64,000 bases of DNA. It comes from Brevibacterium sp. CCUG 69071. Its GTDB lineage: Bacteria; Actinomycetota; Actinomycetes; Actinomycetales; Brevibacteriaceae. Shown here piece after piece: positions 27,167-34,571 of the stretch. The notes below the pieces were generated by a model that was given only the letters and a program-made list of their open reading frames with translations, had not been told where the DNA came from and made no database searches. The stretch covers positions 124,001 through 188,000 of the forward strand of contig NZ_PGFV01000005.1 of the NCBI RefSeq assembly GCF_021023135.1, written 5' to 3'. A program made the position numbers and the translations under genes. Positions within the stretch are counted from its first letter, which is position 1. Every line of letters starts with the position of its first letter.

Positions 27167-29640
27167 ACCTGCTCCTGGGCCTTGACGGGGGTGAGGTGGT
27201 CCGCCGAGGCGGCGGGGTCGATGCCGAGCTGACCCAGCAGGTCCTCGGCGGCGGCGATACCCAGCTCGTCGGCGATGCGGGCGAGTTCCTTCCCGGCGAT
27301 CGAGACCGCGGTCTCGGACTCGGAGGACCAGTCGACATCGGGCACGATCGGCAGTTCGGCACGCTGGCGGGTGCGCGCGAGCTTTCCGTCGTCATCGGCC
27401 ATGACGGCGTCGACGACGAATTCCCGACCGTCGATCGTGGCCAGGGCTCCGATGGGGGCCGAGCATCCGGCCTCGGCGCGGGACAGGATGGCCCGTTCGC
27501 AGGTCACCGCCAGGTCGGTGGTGACATCGTGGAGGCGGCGCAGAGCGGCCCGGACCTCGACGTCGGCGGCCATGGCGTCGGTGTCCACGGCGTAGGGGCT
27601 GTCGGCACCCCGGGTCTCCACGGCCAGGGCACCCTGGCCCGGCGCAGGCAACATGGTGGTGAAGTCGAGGGAGTCGGTGGCCTCGGCCAGTCGTCCGATG
27701 CGGCGGACTCCGGCGGCGGCGAGGACCACCGCGTCGAGGCGGCCGTCGCGGACGTGGGCGATGCGGGTGTCGACGTTGCCGCGGACCCCGCGGACCTCGA
27801 TGTCGGGGCGGGCGGCACGCAGCTGCACGGCACGTCGGGGCGAGCCGGTGCCGATCACGGAGCCGGCGGGCAGTTGGGACAGGCTGAGCCCGTCACGGCC
27901 GATGAGGACGTCGGCGGGGTCGACCCGGGGTGGGATCGCGGCCATCTGGATGCCCGCCTCGGGGGTGGTGGGCAGGTCCTTGAGCGAGTGCACGGCGATG
28001 TCGATCTTGCCCTGGTGCAGGGCCTGCCGGACGGCGGAGACGAAGACGCCGGTGCCGCCGAAGCCGGCCAGGGGCGACATATTGACATCGCCTTCGGTGA
28101 CGACCTCGACGATCTCGACTCGCCAGCCGGTCAGGGCGGCGAGCTGATGGGCGATCGCCGTGGACTGGGAGCGGGCGAGCTGGGAGCGGCGGGTGCCGAG
28201 TCGGATGGTCCGGCCGGAGAAGTTCTCGGGTTCGACGACGTCGAGGGTGTGATCGGCCACGGGACGGATCCCGTCGGCCTCGATGTGGTTCGGGCTCGAG
28301 GCGGTCGCGACCTTCGTCTCGGGTTTCGTGATCGCGTGGGCGACCTTGTTCGTGGGCAGGTCGAAGAGCTGCATGAGGGCCTGCGCGTAGTCCACGTCGG
28401 TCTCGCTCACGGCCAGTTCCTTGACCTTGACGGTCGGGGTGTGGATGAGCTTCTCCGCGACCCGGTGCAGGGATTTGCGGACCTCCGCGAAGGACTTCGC
28501 GTCGATGCTTTCGCCCAGCTTCTTCTCCAGCCGGGCGGTTTCGGCTGCGAGCACGTCCTTGGCGTGGGAGCGCAGGGCGGTCACGGTCGGTGCCACGGCG
28601 CGCTCCTTGGCTCCGGTCTCGATCTTCGCGAGCTCCTCGTCGATGATCCGACGCACGGATTCCACGGTTTCGACGACTTGGGCGTCACGCTGCTTGTCGG
28701 AGCTGGTCAGCATGGTCCGGATCTCGCCGAGGCCGAACAGGGCGACGTGCTCGAATTCGCGGACGCTGGGGTCGATGTCGTGGGGCAGGGCGAGGTCGAC
28801 GAAGGCCTTGTTCGCCGCGCCCTTGGGGTTCTGGGCGAGACCGGCGACGATGTCGTCACGGCCGACGACCACGGCGCGGGCGCCGGTGCAGGAGACGATG
28901 AGGTCGGCGTCGGCGATCTCCTCGGCCATGATCCGCGGTGTCAGTTCGCGGGCTCGTCCGCCCACTTCGGCGACGAGGCGCTCCGCCTTCTCAAGGGTCC
29001 GGTTGAGCACGGTGATTCGGCTGACGCCTTCTTTGTACAGACCCGAGACGACGAGCCCAGACATCGCGCCGGCCCCGATGACCAGCGCGTTCGCTGCGCG
29101 CAGGGAGCCGATGTGGGCGGCGGAGGCTTCGAGGGCGGCGCTGAAGAGAGAACGGGCGACCTCGTCGAGGCCGGTCTCCGAGTGCGCACGCTTGCCCACC
29201 CGCAGGGCCTGCTGGAGGGCGTGGGAGAGACCGGAAGTCAGTGCTCCGGCCGACAGCGAGTCGGTGAAGGTCGAGCGCAGCTGGCCGAGGATCTGGGCCT
29301 CGCCGATGGCCATCGAGTCGAGCCCGCAGGCGACCTTGAGCAGGTGCTGCATGGCCTGGGTGTCGTAGTGGGCATAGAAGTGCCCGGCGATGTCCGACCA
29401 TTCCTTGTCGATCGAGGACACCAGCGCATTGCCGAGGTCGGCGAGCCCGCCGTGGAAGGCGGTGACGTCGGCGATGAGTTCGAGGCGGTTGCACGTGGAG
29501 AGGACGGCGAGTCCGTCCACGTTCTCACCGGCGATCGCGTCGCTGCGCAGCTCGGAGACCTCGCCGGCGCGGAAGGCCAGCGCATCGAGCATGTCGATCG
29601 GCGCCGACTGGTGCGAAATGCCGAGAACCAAGAGAGTCAA
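27163..29640 (-). CDS. hemA: HemA-HemC fusion: glutamyl-tRNA reductase joined to hydroxymethylbilane synthase
   Basis: A continuous 825-residue frame that encodes two enzymes usually made by separate genes. Residues 1 to about 435 are glutamyl-tRNA reductase: catalytic Cys50 in LSTCNRLE, the CGLDSMAIGEAQILGQ block, the NADPH site ALVIGAGAMSGL at about 185-196, and the C-terminal dimerisation helices. A linker of about 40 residues rich in Pro, Ala and Asp follows. Residues about 476-825 are porphobilinogen deaminase (HemC): RLGTRRSQLARSQS, the HSLKDLPT motif, GTGSPRRAVQLR, LPAPGQGALAVE, and Cys726 in AGCSAPIGA for the dipyrromethane cofactor. All key residues look intact in both halves. The gene overlaps rex and hemD by four bases each. 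Confidence 0.95.
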   Translation of the reverse strand: MTLLVLGISHQSAPIDMLDALAFRAGEVSELRSDAIAGENVDGLAVLSTCNRLELIADVTAFHGGLADLGNALVSSIDKEWSDIAGHFYAHYDTQAMQHLLKVACGLDSMAIGEAQILGQLRSTFTDSLSAGALTSGLSHALQQALRVGKRAHSETGLDEVARSLFSAALEASAAHIGSLRAANALVIGAGAMSGLVVSGLYKEGVSRITVLNRTLEKAERLVAEVGGRARELTPRIMAEEIADADLIVSCTGARAVVVGRDDIVAGLAQNPKGAANKAFVDLALPHDIDPSVREFEHVALFGLGEIRTMLTSSDKQRDAQVVETVESVRRIIDEELAKIETGAKERAVAPTVTALRSHAKDVLAAETARLEKKLGESIDAKSFAEVRKSLHRVAEKLIHTPTVKVKELAVSETDVDYAQALMQLFDLPTNKVAHAITKPETKVATASSPNHIEADGIRPVADHTLDVVEPENFSGRTIRLGTRRSQLARSQSTAIAHQLAALTGWRVEIVEVVTEGDVNMSPLAGFGGTGVFVSAVRQALHQGKIDIAVHSLKDLPTTPEAGIQMAAIPPRVDPADVLIGRDGLSLSQLPAGSVIGTGSPRRAVQLRAARPDIEVRGVRGNVDTRIAHVRDGRLDAVVLAAAGVRRIGRLAEATDSLDFTTMLPAPGQGALAVETRGADSPYAVDTDAMAADVEVRAALRRLHDVTTDLAVTCERAILSRAEAGCSAPIGALATIDGREFVVDAVMADDDGKLARTRQRAELPIVPDVDWSSESETAVSIAGKELARIADELGIAAAEDLLGQLGIDPAASADHLTPVKAQEQV

Positions 29641-30332
29641 TGCCTGTGCTCCTCAAAACCTGGATTGAGCGGTGCCGAATCAAGCGCCGAATAGTATGCG
29701 AGTACTTGCAGCTCACTGGCCAGATCGACCTGATGCACGCGGACGGTGTCCGGGGCGTCGAGCACGGTGGGTGCGAAGTTGAGGATGCCGCCGACTCCCG
29801 CGGCGGCGGCGGTGCGGGCTGCCGCCGGAGCGGCGGAGGCGGGCGCGGCCATGACCACGAGGTCGATGTGTTCGGGCCAGGTCGCAAGCTCGTCGAGGCG
29901 GGAGATCGTGATCCCGCCGATCGCGGTTCCGATCTTCTCCTCGTCGATGTCGAAGATCGCGATGAGTTCGAGGCCGCGGCGTCGGAATCCGGCATAGTCG
30001 GCCAGGGCCGAACCGAGGCGTCCGGCGCCGATGATGGCCACGCTCCGGGAGCGGTCGAGTCCGAGGAACGTCCGCAGCGTGGACGTCAGGTCCTCACACG
30101 AGTAGCCGACCCCGCGACGGCCCGAACGGCCCAGCTGTGACAGGTCCTTGCGCAGGATCGACGGCGACACCCCGCTATGCGCGGCGAGTTCATCCGAGGA
30201 CACGGTGGTCCGACCAGTGGCACCGATCGTCTCGATCGCCTGCAGGTAGATCGGGAGTCGGGAGATCACGCGTTCGGGTACGTCCTTGCGAACGACACCC
30301 TCAATCCTGTTGGCGGACAGAATCTCGCCCAC
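29637..30332 (-). CDS. rex: Redox-sensing transcriptional repressor Rex
   Basis: A 231-residue NADH/NAD-ratio sensor. The N-terminal winged helix contains SSDELAAHSGVSPSILRKDL and the family's GRRGVGY. The Rossmann part has AIIGAGRLGSALADY, and FDIDEEKIG carries the acid that binds the NAD ribose. The C-terminal swapping helix ends near YYSALDSA. The start is GTG 30332, with an AAGGAG site about a dozen bases upstream. Rex is first in the heme/cytochrome run and overlaps hemA-hemC, so respiratory redox state and heme supply are likely co-controlled. I saw no clear TTGTGAA-N4-TTCACAA operator just upstream. Confidence 0.93.
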   Translation of the reverse strand: MGEILSANRIEGVVRKDVPERVISRLPIYLQAIETIGATGRTTVSSDELAAHSGVSPSILRKDLSQLGRSGRRGVGYSCEDLTSTLRTFLGLDRSRSVAIIGAGRLGSALADYAGFRRRGLELIAIFDIDEEKIGTAIGGITISRLDELATWPEHIDLVVMAAPASAAPAAARTAAAAGVGGILNFAPTVLDAPDTVRVHQVDLASELQVLAYYSALDSAPLNPGFEEHRH

Positions 30333-30359
30333 GAATCCGTGTCACTCCTTCATTCGATC

Positions 30360-30605
30360 TCATGCTCCCAGAGCGTCGAGCGCCCTGGTCAGCCGGTTCT
30401 TCTCGACCCGATGGAAGCTGTGCTGCCGCCCGTCGAGGAGGACCACCGGGACGTCCCAGCCGTACTGTCCGGCCAGGTCGTCGTCGGTGTCGATATCGAC
30501 CTCGCGCACGCTCACGTCTCTGCCTCCGACCACCTCGGCGATGGTCTCACGTGCACTCTGGCACAGATGGCAGTCGACGCGGGTGAGGAAGGTCAGCTCG
30601 ACCAT
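30360..30605 (-). CDS. Glutaredoxin-family protein
   Basis: A small 81-residue thioredoxin-fold protein with the active site CHLC at residues 12-15 (TRVDCHLCQSAR). The cis-proline region VPVVLLDG and the final helix are also present. This is the single-domain glutaredoxin-like type common in actinobacteria; it may use mycothiol rather than glutathione, which is inference. A GAGGAG ribosome site precedes the ATG. It is separated from the upstream bS22 gene by a terminator and precedes rex on the same strand, so it may carry the promoter of the rex-heme operon. Confidence 0.85.
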   Translation of the reverse strand: MVELTFLTRVDCHLCQSARETIAEVVGGRDVSVREVDIDTDDDLAGQYGWDVPVVLLDGRQHSFHRVEKNRLTRALDALGA

Positions 30606-30626
30606 GGTCTGCTCCTCATCGGGTGC

Positions 30627-30658
30627 AACAAACCCCGCCGAAATGAATTCGAGCGGGG
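30627..30658 (-). terminator. Hairpin terminator after the bS22 gene
   Basis: On the minus strand, CCCCGC and GCGGGG (30653-30658 with 30633-30638) form a stem with an inner CGAA/TTCG pairing, followed by TTTGTT. It lies 22 bases after the bS22 stop, upstream of the glutaredoxin gene. Confidence 0.7.
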
Positions 30659-30679
30659 GCGTAGGACCGTGACTCGGCC

Positions 30680-30778
30680 TTACTTCTTGTTGCGACGCTG
30701 GTGACGTGTCTTGCGAAGCTGCTTACGGTGCTTCTTCTTCGACATACGCTTGCGGCGCTTCTTGATGACTGAGCCCAC
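30680..30778 (-). CDS. Small ribosomal protein bS22 (AURKAIP1/COX24-type peptide)
   Basis: A 32-residue, extremely basic peptide that begins with GTG as V-G-S-V-I-K-K-R-R-K-R-M and ends T-R-H-Q-R-R-N-K-K. This matches the actinobacterial AURKAIP1/COX24-domain protein identified as bS22 in mycobacterial ribosomes, where it binds at the small-subunit interface. An AAGGGG ribosome site sits about eight bases before the GTG at 30778. The gene is monocistronic, ended by the hairpin at 30627-30658. Its short length makes it easy to miss in automated calls. Confidence 0.88.
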   Translation of the reverse strand: MGSVIKKRRKRMSKKKHRKQLRKTRHQRRNKK

Positions 30779-30911
30779 GCGGGTACCCCTTGTGCTTGTC
30801 GGTGGAGGTGAACATCAGGTGCCCACCCTTTGAACTAACCGTGCAATTCTATCGCTTGGCCGCCCGCATTCCCAAAACTGTGTCGCGATCCACAGCAGGG
30901 CGGGGATCTCG

Positions 30912-32108
30912 TCAGTCGAAGTACGGGTCGAGTCCGAAGAAGGGGAAGAGGTTCTTCCGGGTTCCCATCACCGCCCGGTCGAGCTCGGATTCGGGGTCGA
31001 AGCCGTTCGTCCAAGCCGTGAACTCCCCCGCATAGCCGTCGGTCATCGACAGCGGAGCCTCGCGACCGGTCTTCGTCTGTGCGTAGTGGGCCCAGCGGCC
31101 GGGGATCCGCGCGGCCGGATCGATGTCGAGTCCCGCGGAGATCGCCAGGAGATTCGTCCAGGCCCGGGGCACGACGTCGATGATCGAATAGCCCCCTCCC
31201 CCGACGGAGAGCCAGCGGCCCTCGGCGTGGGTCTCGGCCAGTGAGCGGATCATCTCCGCGGCCACCCGCATCGCGTCCACGCTCAGTCGCATGTGCGTCA
31301 GCGGGTCCGAGCGGTGCCCGTCGCAGCCGTGCTGGGAGACGATGACGTCCGGGGCGAAGCCGTCGATGATGGCCGGGACGGTGGCGTCGAAGGCACGCAG
31401 CCAGTCGGCGTCTCCGGTGCGCGGGGGCAGGGCGATGTTCGCCGCCGAGGCGGCCGCCCGGAGTCCGCCGATGTCTGCGGCGAAGCCGGAGCCGGGGAAG
31501 AGGAATTTGCCGGACTCGTGGATCGAGATCGTCAGCACCCGGGGGTCGTCCCAGAAAAAGGTCTCGACGCCGTCCCCGTGGTGGGCGTCGATGTCGATGT
31601 AGGCGATGCGTTCAAAGCCTGCGTCGAGGAATTCGTGGATCGCTCCGGCCGCGTCGTTGTAGACGCAGAACCCGCTGGCCTTGTCCGGCATCGCATGGTG
31701 CATACCGCCGGTGAAGTTCACGGCGTGGGCGAAGTCACCGGAGATGATCGCCTGTGCGGCATCGACGGAGCCTTGGAACAGCATCGCCGAGGCGGTGTGC
31801 ATGTTCTCAAATCCGGGGACGTCCTCGGTGCCGATCCCGTACCGCTGGGCATCCTCGTCACTCAGACCCGCTGCGGTGCCGGCCTGCTTCACCGCGGAGA
31901 TGAAGGCGGCGTCGTGGAGGCGGGCGAGCTTGTCCTCGTCGATCTCGCCGACGGTGTTCACGTGGACGTTGGCGGCGTCGAAGAGCCCGAAGTCCATCGC
32001 CAGCTTGGCGGTCAGGTCGAGCCTGAGGGGGTGCATGGGGTGGCTGGGACCGAAGTTGTATCCGGTCACCGCATCGTCCCAGACGACATACACATCGCTA
32101 TCGGCCAT
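30912..32108 (-). CDS. AcuC-type acetoin utilisation / class I-II histone deacetylase family protein
   Basis: A 398-residue zinc-dependent deacetylase-fold protein. Catalytic features are the H-H pair in FTGGMHHAMP, the zinc motif AYIDIDAHHGDGVE and ISIHESGKFLFPGSG. A second zinc aspartate follows in FAPDVIVSQHGCDGHRSD, and a GGGGYSIIDVVP segment follows. AcuC in Bacillus deacetylates acetyl-CoA synthetase; a similar role in acetate metabolism is plausible, since an acetate symporter lies 4 kb away, but this is not shown. I chose ATG 32108 because GGAG lies four bases upstream; ATG 32117 lacks a ribosome site. The gene is divergent from trkH. Confidence 0.87.
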   Translation of the reverse strand: MADSDVYVVWDDAVTGYNFGPSHPMHPLRLDLTAKLAMDFGLFDAANVHVNTVGEIDEDKLARLHDAAFISAVKQAGTAAGLSDEDAQRYGIGTEDVPGFENMHTASAMLFQGSVDAAQAIISGDFAHAVNFTGGMHHAMPDKASGFCVYNDAAGAIHEFLDAGFERIAYIDIDAHHGDGVETFFWDDPRVLTISIHESGKFLFPGSGFAADIGGLRAAASAANIALPPRTGDADWLRAFDATVPAIIDGFAPDVIVSQHGCDGHRSDPLTHMRLSVDAMRVAAEMIRSLAETHAEGRWLSVGGGGYSIIDVVPRAWTNLLAISAGLDIDPAARIPGRWAHYAQTKTGREAPLSMTDGYAGEFTAWTNGFDPESELDRAVMGTRKNLFPFFGLDPYFD

Positions 32109-32143
32109 GCGCTCCATGCTATATGGCGCAGTTCACTTGCGCC

Positions 32144-32206
32144 GATTCCCGTCCGCGGAGATCTGATTCCCGTCCGCGGAGATCTGATTCCCGTCTGCGG
32201 AGATCT
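32144..32206. repeat. Three tandem 21-bp repeats upstream of trkH
   Basis: Three head-to-tail units of 21 bp, each GATTCCCGTC followed by CGCGGAGATCT; the third has one C-to-T change. The third copy ends just before the trkH ATG, and its GGAG is positioned as the ribosome site. The unit length equals two DNA turns. If translated from an upstream ATG at 32123, the repeats would encode DSRPRRS three times. Confidence 0.9.
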
Positions 32207-32209
32207 AAC

Positions 32210-33628
32210 ATGGTGCTTGTGTCCAAGAATTCCTCGCAGCGCTTCGATCGGCTGCTGCGGCCCGGCCGGTGGGTCCGCGACTTCGTCGACGACCTCGCCG
32301 TCGCCTCCCCCGCACGCCTGGCCATCGGCTCCTTCCTCGCCGTGGTGGCGCTGTTCGCGATCCTGCTGATGCTCCCGGCGAGCATGCGCGACCCGGGTTC
32401 GGTCGGACAGGCCGAGCACATCGCCAATGCCGTGTTCGTCGCGGTCTCCGCGGTGTGCGTGACCGGGCTGACCCCGGTTGTCACGGAGAGCTACTGGTCG
32501 GACTTCGGCGTCTCGGTCATCACCGCCGGCATCCAGGTCGGCGGTCTCGGGATCCTCACCCTCGCCTCGGTGCTGGGGATGGCGGTGTCCCGCCGCCTCG
32601 GCGTGCGGCAGCGGCTGATCGCCCAGCAGGCCACCTCGGCGCTCAACTTGGGCCAGGTCGGCACACTTCTCAAGACCGTGGTCATCACCATCGTCACCGC
32701 CGAGGCGATCCTGGCGCTGCTCCTGTTCCCGCGGTTCCTCATCCGCGGGGAGAGCCTCGGCGATGCCGTCTGGTATTCGGTGTTCTACTCGATCTCGGCG
32801 TTCAACAACGCCGGCTTCACCATCCACCCGGGCGGCGGGGCCTACTTCGCCTCGGATCCTTGGATCCTGTCCCTGCTCATGCTCGGAGTCTTCGTCGGCG
32901 CCCTCGGCTTCCCGGTCGTGCTGATGATCGCCATCCAATGGAACCATCCGAAGCGCTGGGACCTGCACACCAAGCTGACGCTGACGACGACGACCGCGGT
33001 GCTCGCGATCGGTCTGCTCTTCCTGCTGATCTTCGAGTCCGCGAACCCCGCCACGCTCGGGGACAAAGGGGCCGGGCACACCTTCGTCGAGGTCCTGTTC
33101 ATGGCGGTGATGCCGCGTTCGGGCGGGTTCGCGACGATGGAGATCGCGGACATGAGCCAGGCCTCCCACCTGCTCATGGACCTGATGATGTTCATCGGCG
33201 GCGGATCCTCGTCCACGGCCGGCGGGATCAAGGTCACTACGGTCGCGGTGCTGGTCCTCGCCGCCCTCGCCGAGGCCAGAGGAATGCAGGATGTGCACGT
33301 GTTCGGGCGGCGGCTGACCTCCTCGACGATCAAGCTCTCGATCTCGATCCTGCTCACCGGCGCGACCATCGTCTTCATCGGCACCCTGCTGATGCTCCAG
33401 ATCAGCGCCGAACCGCTCGACCGGGTGCTGTTCGAGGTGATCTCCGCCTTCGGCACGGTGGGTCTGAGCTCCGGAGTCTCGGCCTCCGTGTCCGAATCCG
33501 GGCTGTACGTGCTCTCGGTGATCATGCTCATCGGACGTCTGGGTACGATTACACTTGCGGCGGCCCTGTCCATGCAGGACACGGTCCGTCTGTACCGCTA
33601 TCCCGAAGAAAGGCCGGTCGTTGGCTAA
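32210..33628 (+). CDS. Trk/Ktr-type potassium uptake channel subunit
   Basis: A 472-residue polytopic membrane protein of the TrkH/KtrB superfamily, built from four pore repeats. Selectivity-filter regions are seen at VSAVCVTGLTPV, SAFNNAGFTIHP, MPRSGGFATMEI and SAFGTVGLSSGV, each with the conserved glycine. It imports potassium together with the cytoplasmic regulator encoded next. I chose ATG 32210 because GGAG in the last 21-bp repeat lies seven bases upstream; an upstream ATG at 32123 would add 29 residues encoded by the repeats. The stop overlaps the trkA start. Confidence 0.92.
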   Translation: MVLVSKNSSQRFDRLLRPGRWVRDFVDDLAVASPARLAIGSFLAVVALFAILLMLPASMRDPGSVGQAEHIANAVFVAVSAVCVTGLTPVVTESYWSDFGVSVITAGIQVGGLGILTLASVLGMAVSRRLGVRQRLIAQQATSALNLGQVGTLLKTVVITIVTAEAILALLLFPRFLIRGESLGDAVWYSVFYSISAFNNAGFTIHPGGGAYFASDPWILSLLMLGVFVGALGFPVVLMIAIQWNHPKRWDLHTKLTLTTTTAVLAIGLLFLLIFESANPATLGDKGAGHTFVEVLFMAVMPRSGGFATMEIADMSQASHLLMDLMMFIGGGSSSTAGGIKVTTVAVLVLAALAEARGMQDVHVFGRRLTSSTIKLSISILLTGATIVFIGTLLMLQISAEPLDRVLFEVISAFGTVGLSSGVSASVSESGLYVLSVIMLIGRLGTITLAAALSMQDTVRLYRYPEERPVVG

Positions 33629-34283
33629 CGAGAACACCTCAATCCTGGTCATCGGGCTCGGACGCTTCGGGTCGTCGACGGCGGCGACCCTGGCCAAGCT
33701 GGGCCGGGAGGTGATGGCTATCGAGCACAGCGCCGAACTCGTCAAGGACTGGAGCGGCAAGCTCACCCACGTCGTCGAGGCCGATGCCACGAACATCGAT
33801 GCCCTGCGACAGGTCGGGGCCGGTGACTTCTCCACCGCCGTGGTCGGCATCGGCACCTCGATCGAGGACAGCGTGCTGACGACGGCCAACCTCGTCGACC
33901 TGGGCGTGGGTCAGGTATGGGCGAAGGCGATCTCGCCCTCGCACGGCAAGATCCTCCACCGTATCGGCGCCCACCACGTCCTCTACCCCGAATCCGATGC
34001 CGGCAGACGGGTGGCGCACCTCGTGAGTTCGCGGATGATGGAGTACATCGAGTTCGACGAGGGCCACTTCGCGGTCGTGAAGATGCGTCCGCCCCGAGAG
34101 ATCCAGGGGTTCACGCTCAGCGAATCGGGAGTGCGCGACAAGTACGGTGTGACGATCGTGGGCATCAAGAGTCCCGGTCGCGACTTCACCTATGCGGAGC
34201 CGACGACACGTGTGGGCAAACAGGATCTGCTCATCGTCGCCGGCCACGTCGAGCTGCTCGGTCGCTTCGCCGGCCGGCCGTAG
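33621..34283 (+). CDS. TrkA/KtrA-type potassium uptake regulatory protein
   Basis: A 220-residue cytoplasmic RCK protein: an N-terminal Rossmann domain (SILVIGLGRFGSSTAATL with an acid after strand two, VMAIEHS) and a C-terminal RCK_C domain from about residue 140. It binds NAD(H), ATP or ADP and gates the membrane channel. The start is TTG 33621, inside the end of the channel gene, with GAAAGG seven bases upstream; earlier in-frame starts lie inside the channel gene. The overlap of the two genes indicates coupled translation. Confidence 0.92.
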   Translation: MANENTSILVIGLGRFGSSTAATLAKLGREVMAIEHSAELVKDWSGKLTHVVEADATNIDALRQVGAGDFSTAVVGIGTSIEDSVLTTANLVDLGVGQVWAKAISPSHGKILHRIGAHHVLYPESDAGRRVAHLVSSRMMEYIEFDEGHFAVVKMRPPREIQGFTLSESGVRDKYGVTIVGIKSPGRDFTYAEPTTRVGKQDLLIVAGHVELLGRFAGRP

Positions 34284-34327
34284 GGGCGGGTTGGCGCAGA
34301 CTTGCCGCGCTGTGCGGGCACAAAGAG

Positions 34328-34398
34328 AGCGGGCGACGGGAATCGAACCCGCGTCGTCGGCTTGGGAAGCCGAAGCTCTACCATTAAGCTACGCCCGC
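34328..34398 (-). tRNA. tRNA-Gly (anticodon CCC)
   Basis: On the minus strand the acceptor stem GCGGGCG pairs with CGCCCGC. The D-arm GCTTAATGGTAGAGC, a five-bp anticodon stem with loop TTCCCAA, and the T-arm GGGTTCGATTCCC are all present. The loop gives anticodon CCC, reading GGG. The discriminator base is T, and CCA is not encoded. Confidence 0.95.
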
Positions 34399-34466
34399 GA
34401 ATCGTGTCTGACCTGGGGTCGAACGACTCGCCACCAGTGTACAGCCTCGGCGAGCTCGCTCAGCCA

Positions 34467-34534
34467 CAACCGCTGGGAAGAAGTCCCTGTGCCATGTACT
34501 TGTCCGTGACACTCGGTCTTCTGGCAAGCGGTTG
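34467..34534. repeat. 68-bp imperfect hairpin repeat, copy A
   Basis: Begins CAACCGCT and ends AGCGGTTG, with AGAAGTCCCTG and GTCTTCTGGC inside the arms. It aligns without gaps to the element at 35834-35901, with 53 of 68 bases identical by my count. It lies between tRNA-Gly and the end of the AbiEi/DUF559 gene, and its pairing is degraded relative to copy B. Confidence 0.75.
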
Positions 34535-34571
34535 ACCCGGGCGTTGCGGGCAGCGCGGCGGTTTCGCCGCA

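Noticed and set aside
25446-27395. 649-codon open frame on the minus strand in another phase of hemD
   Set aside because: It is an Arg/Pro-rich shadow of the hemD frame, with no recognisable motif.
27094-29694. 866-codon open frame on the plus strand opposite hemA-hemC
   Set aside because: It is antisense to a protein with intact catalytic motifs on the minus strand. Its Gly/Asp/Val-rich composition is the mirror of GC-rich codon use, and it has no domain or ribosome site.
30333-30605. A Rex operator before rex
   Set aside because: I looked for TTGTGAA-N4-TTCACAA and found no convincing match in the 27-base spacer or the glutaredoxin gene. Autoregulation may act further upstream.
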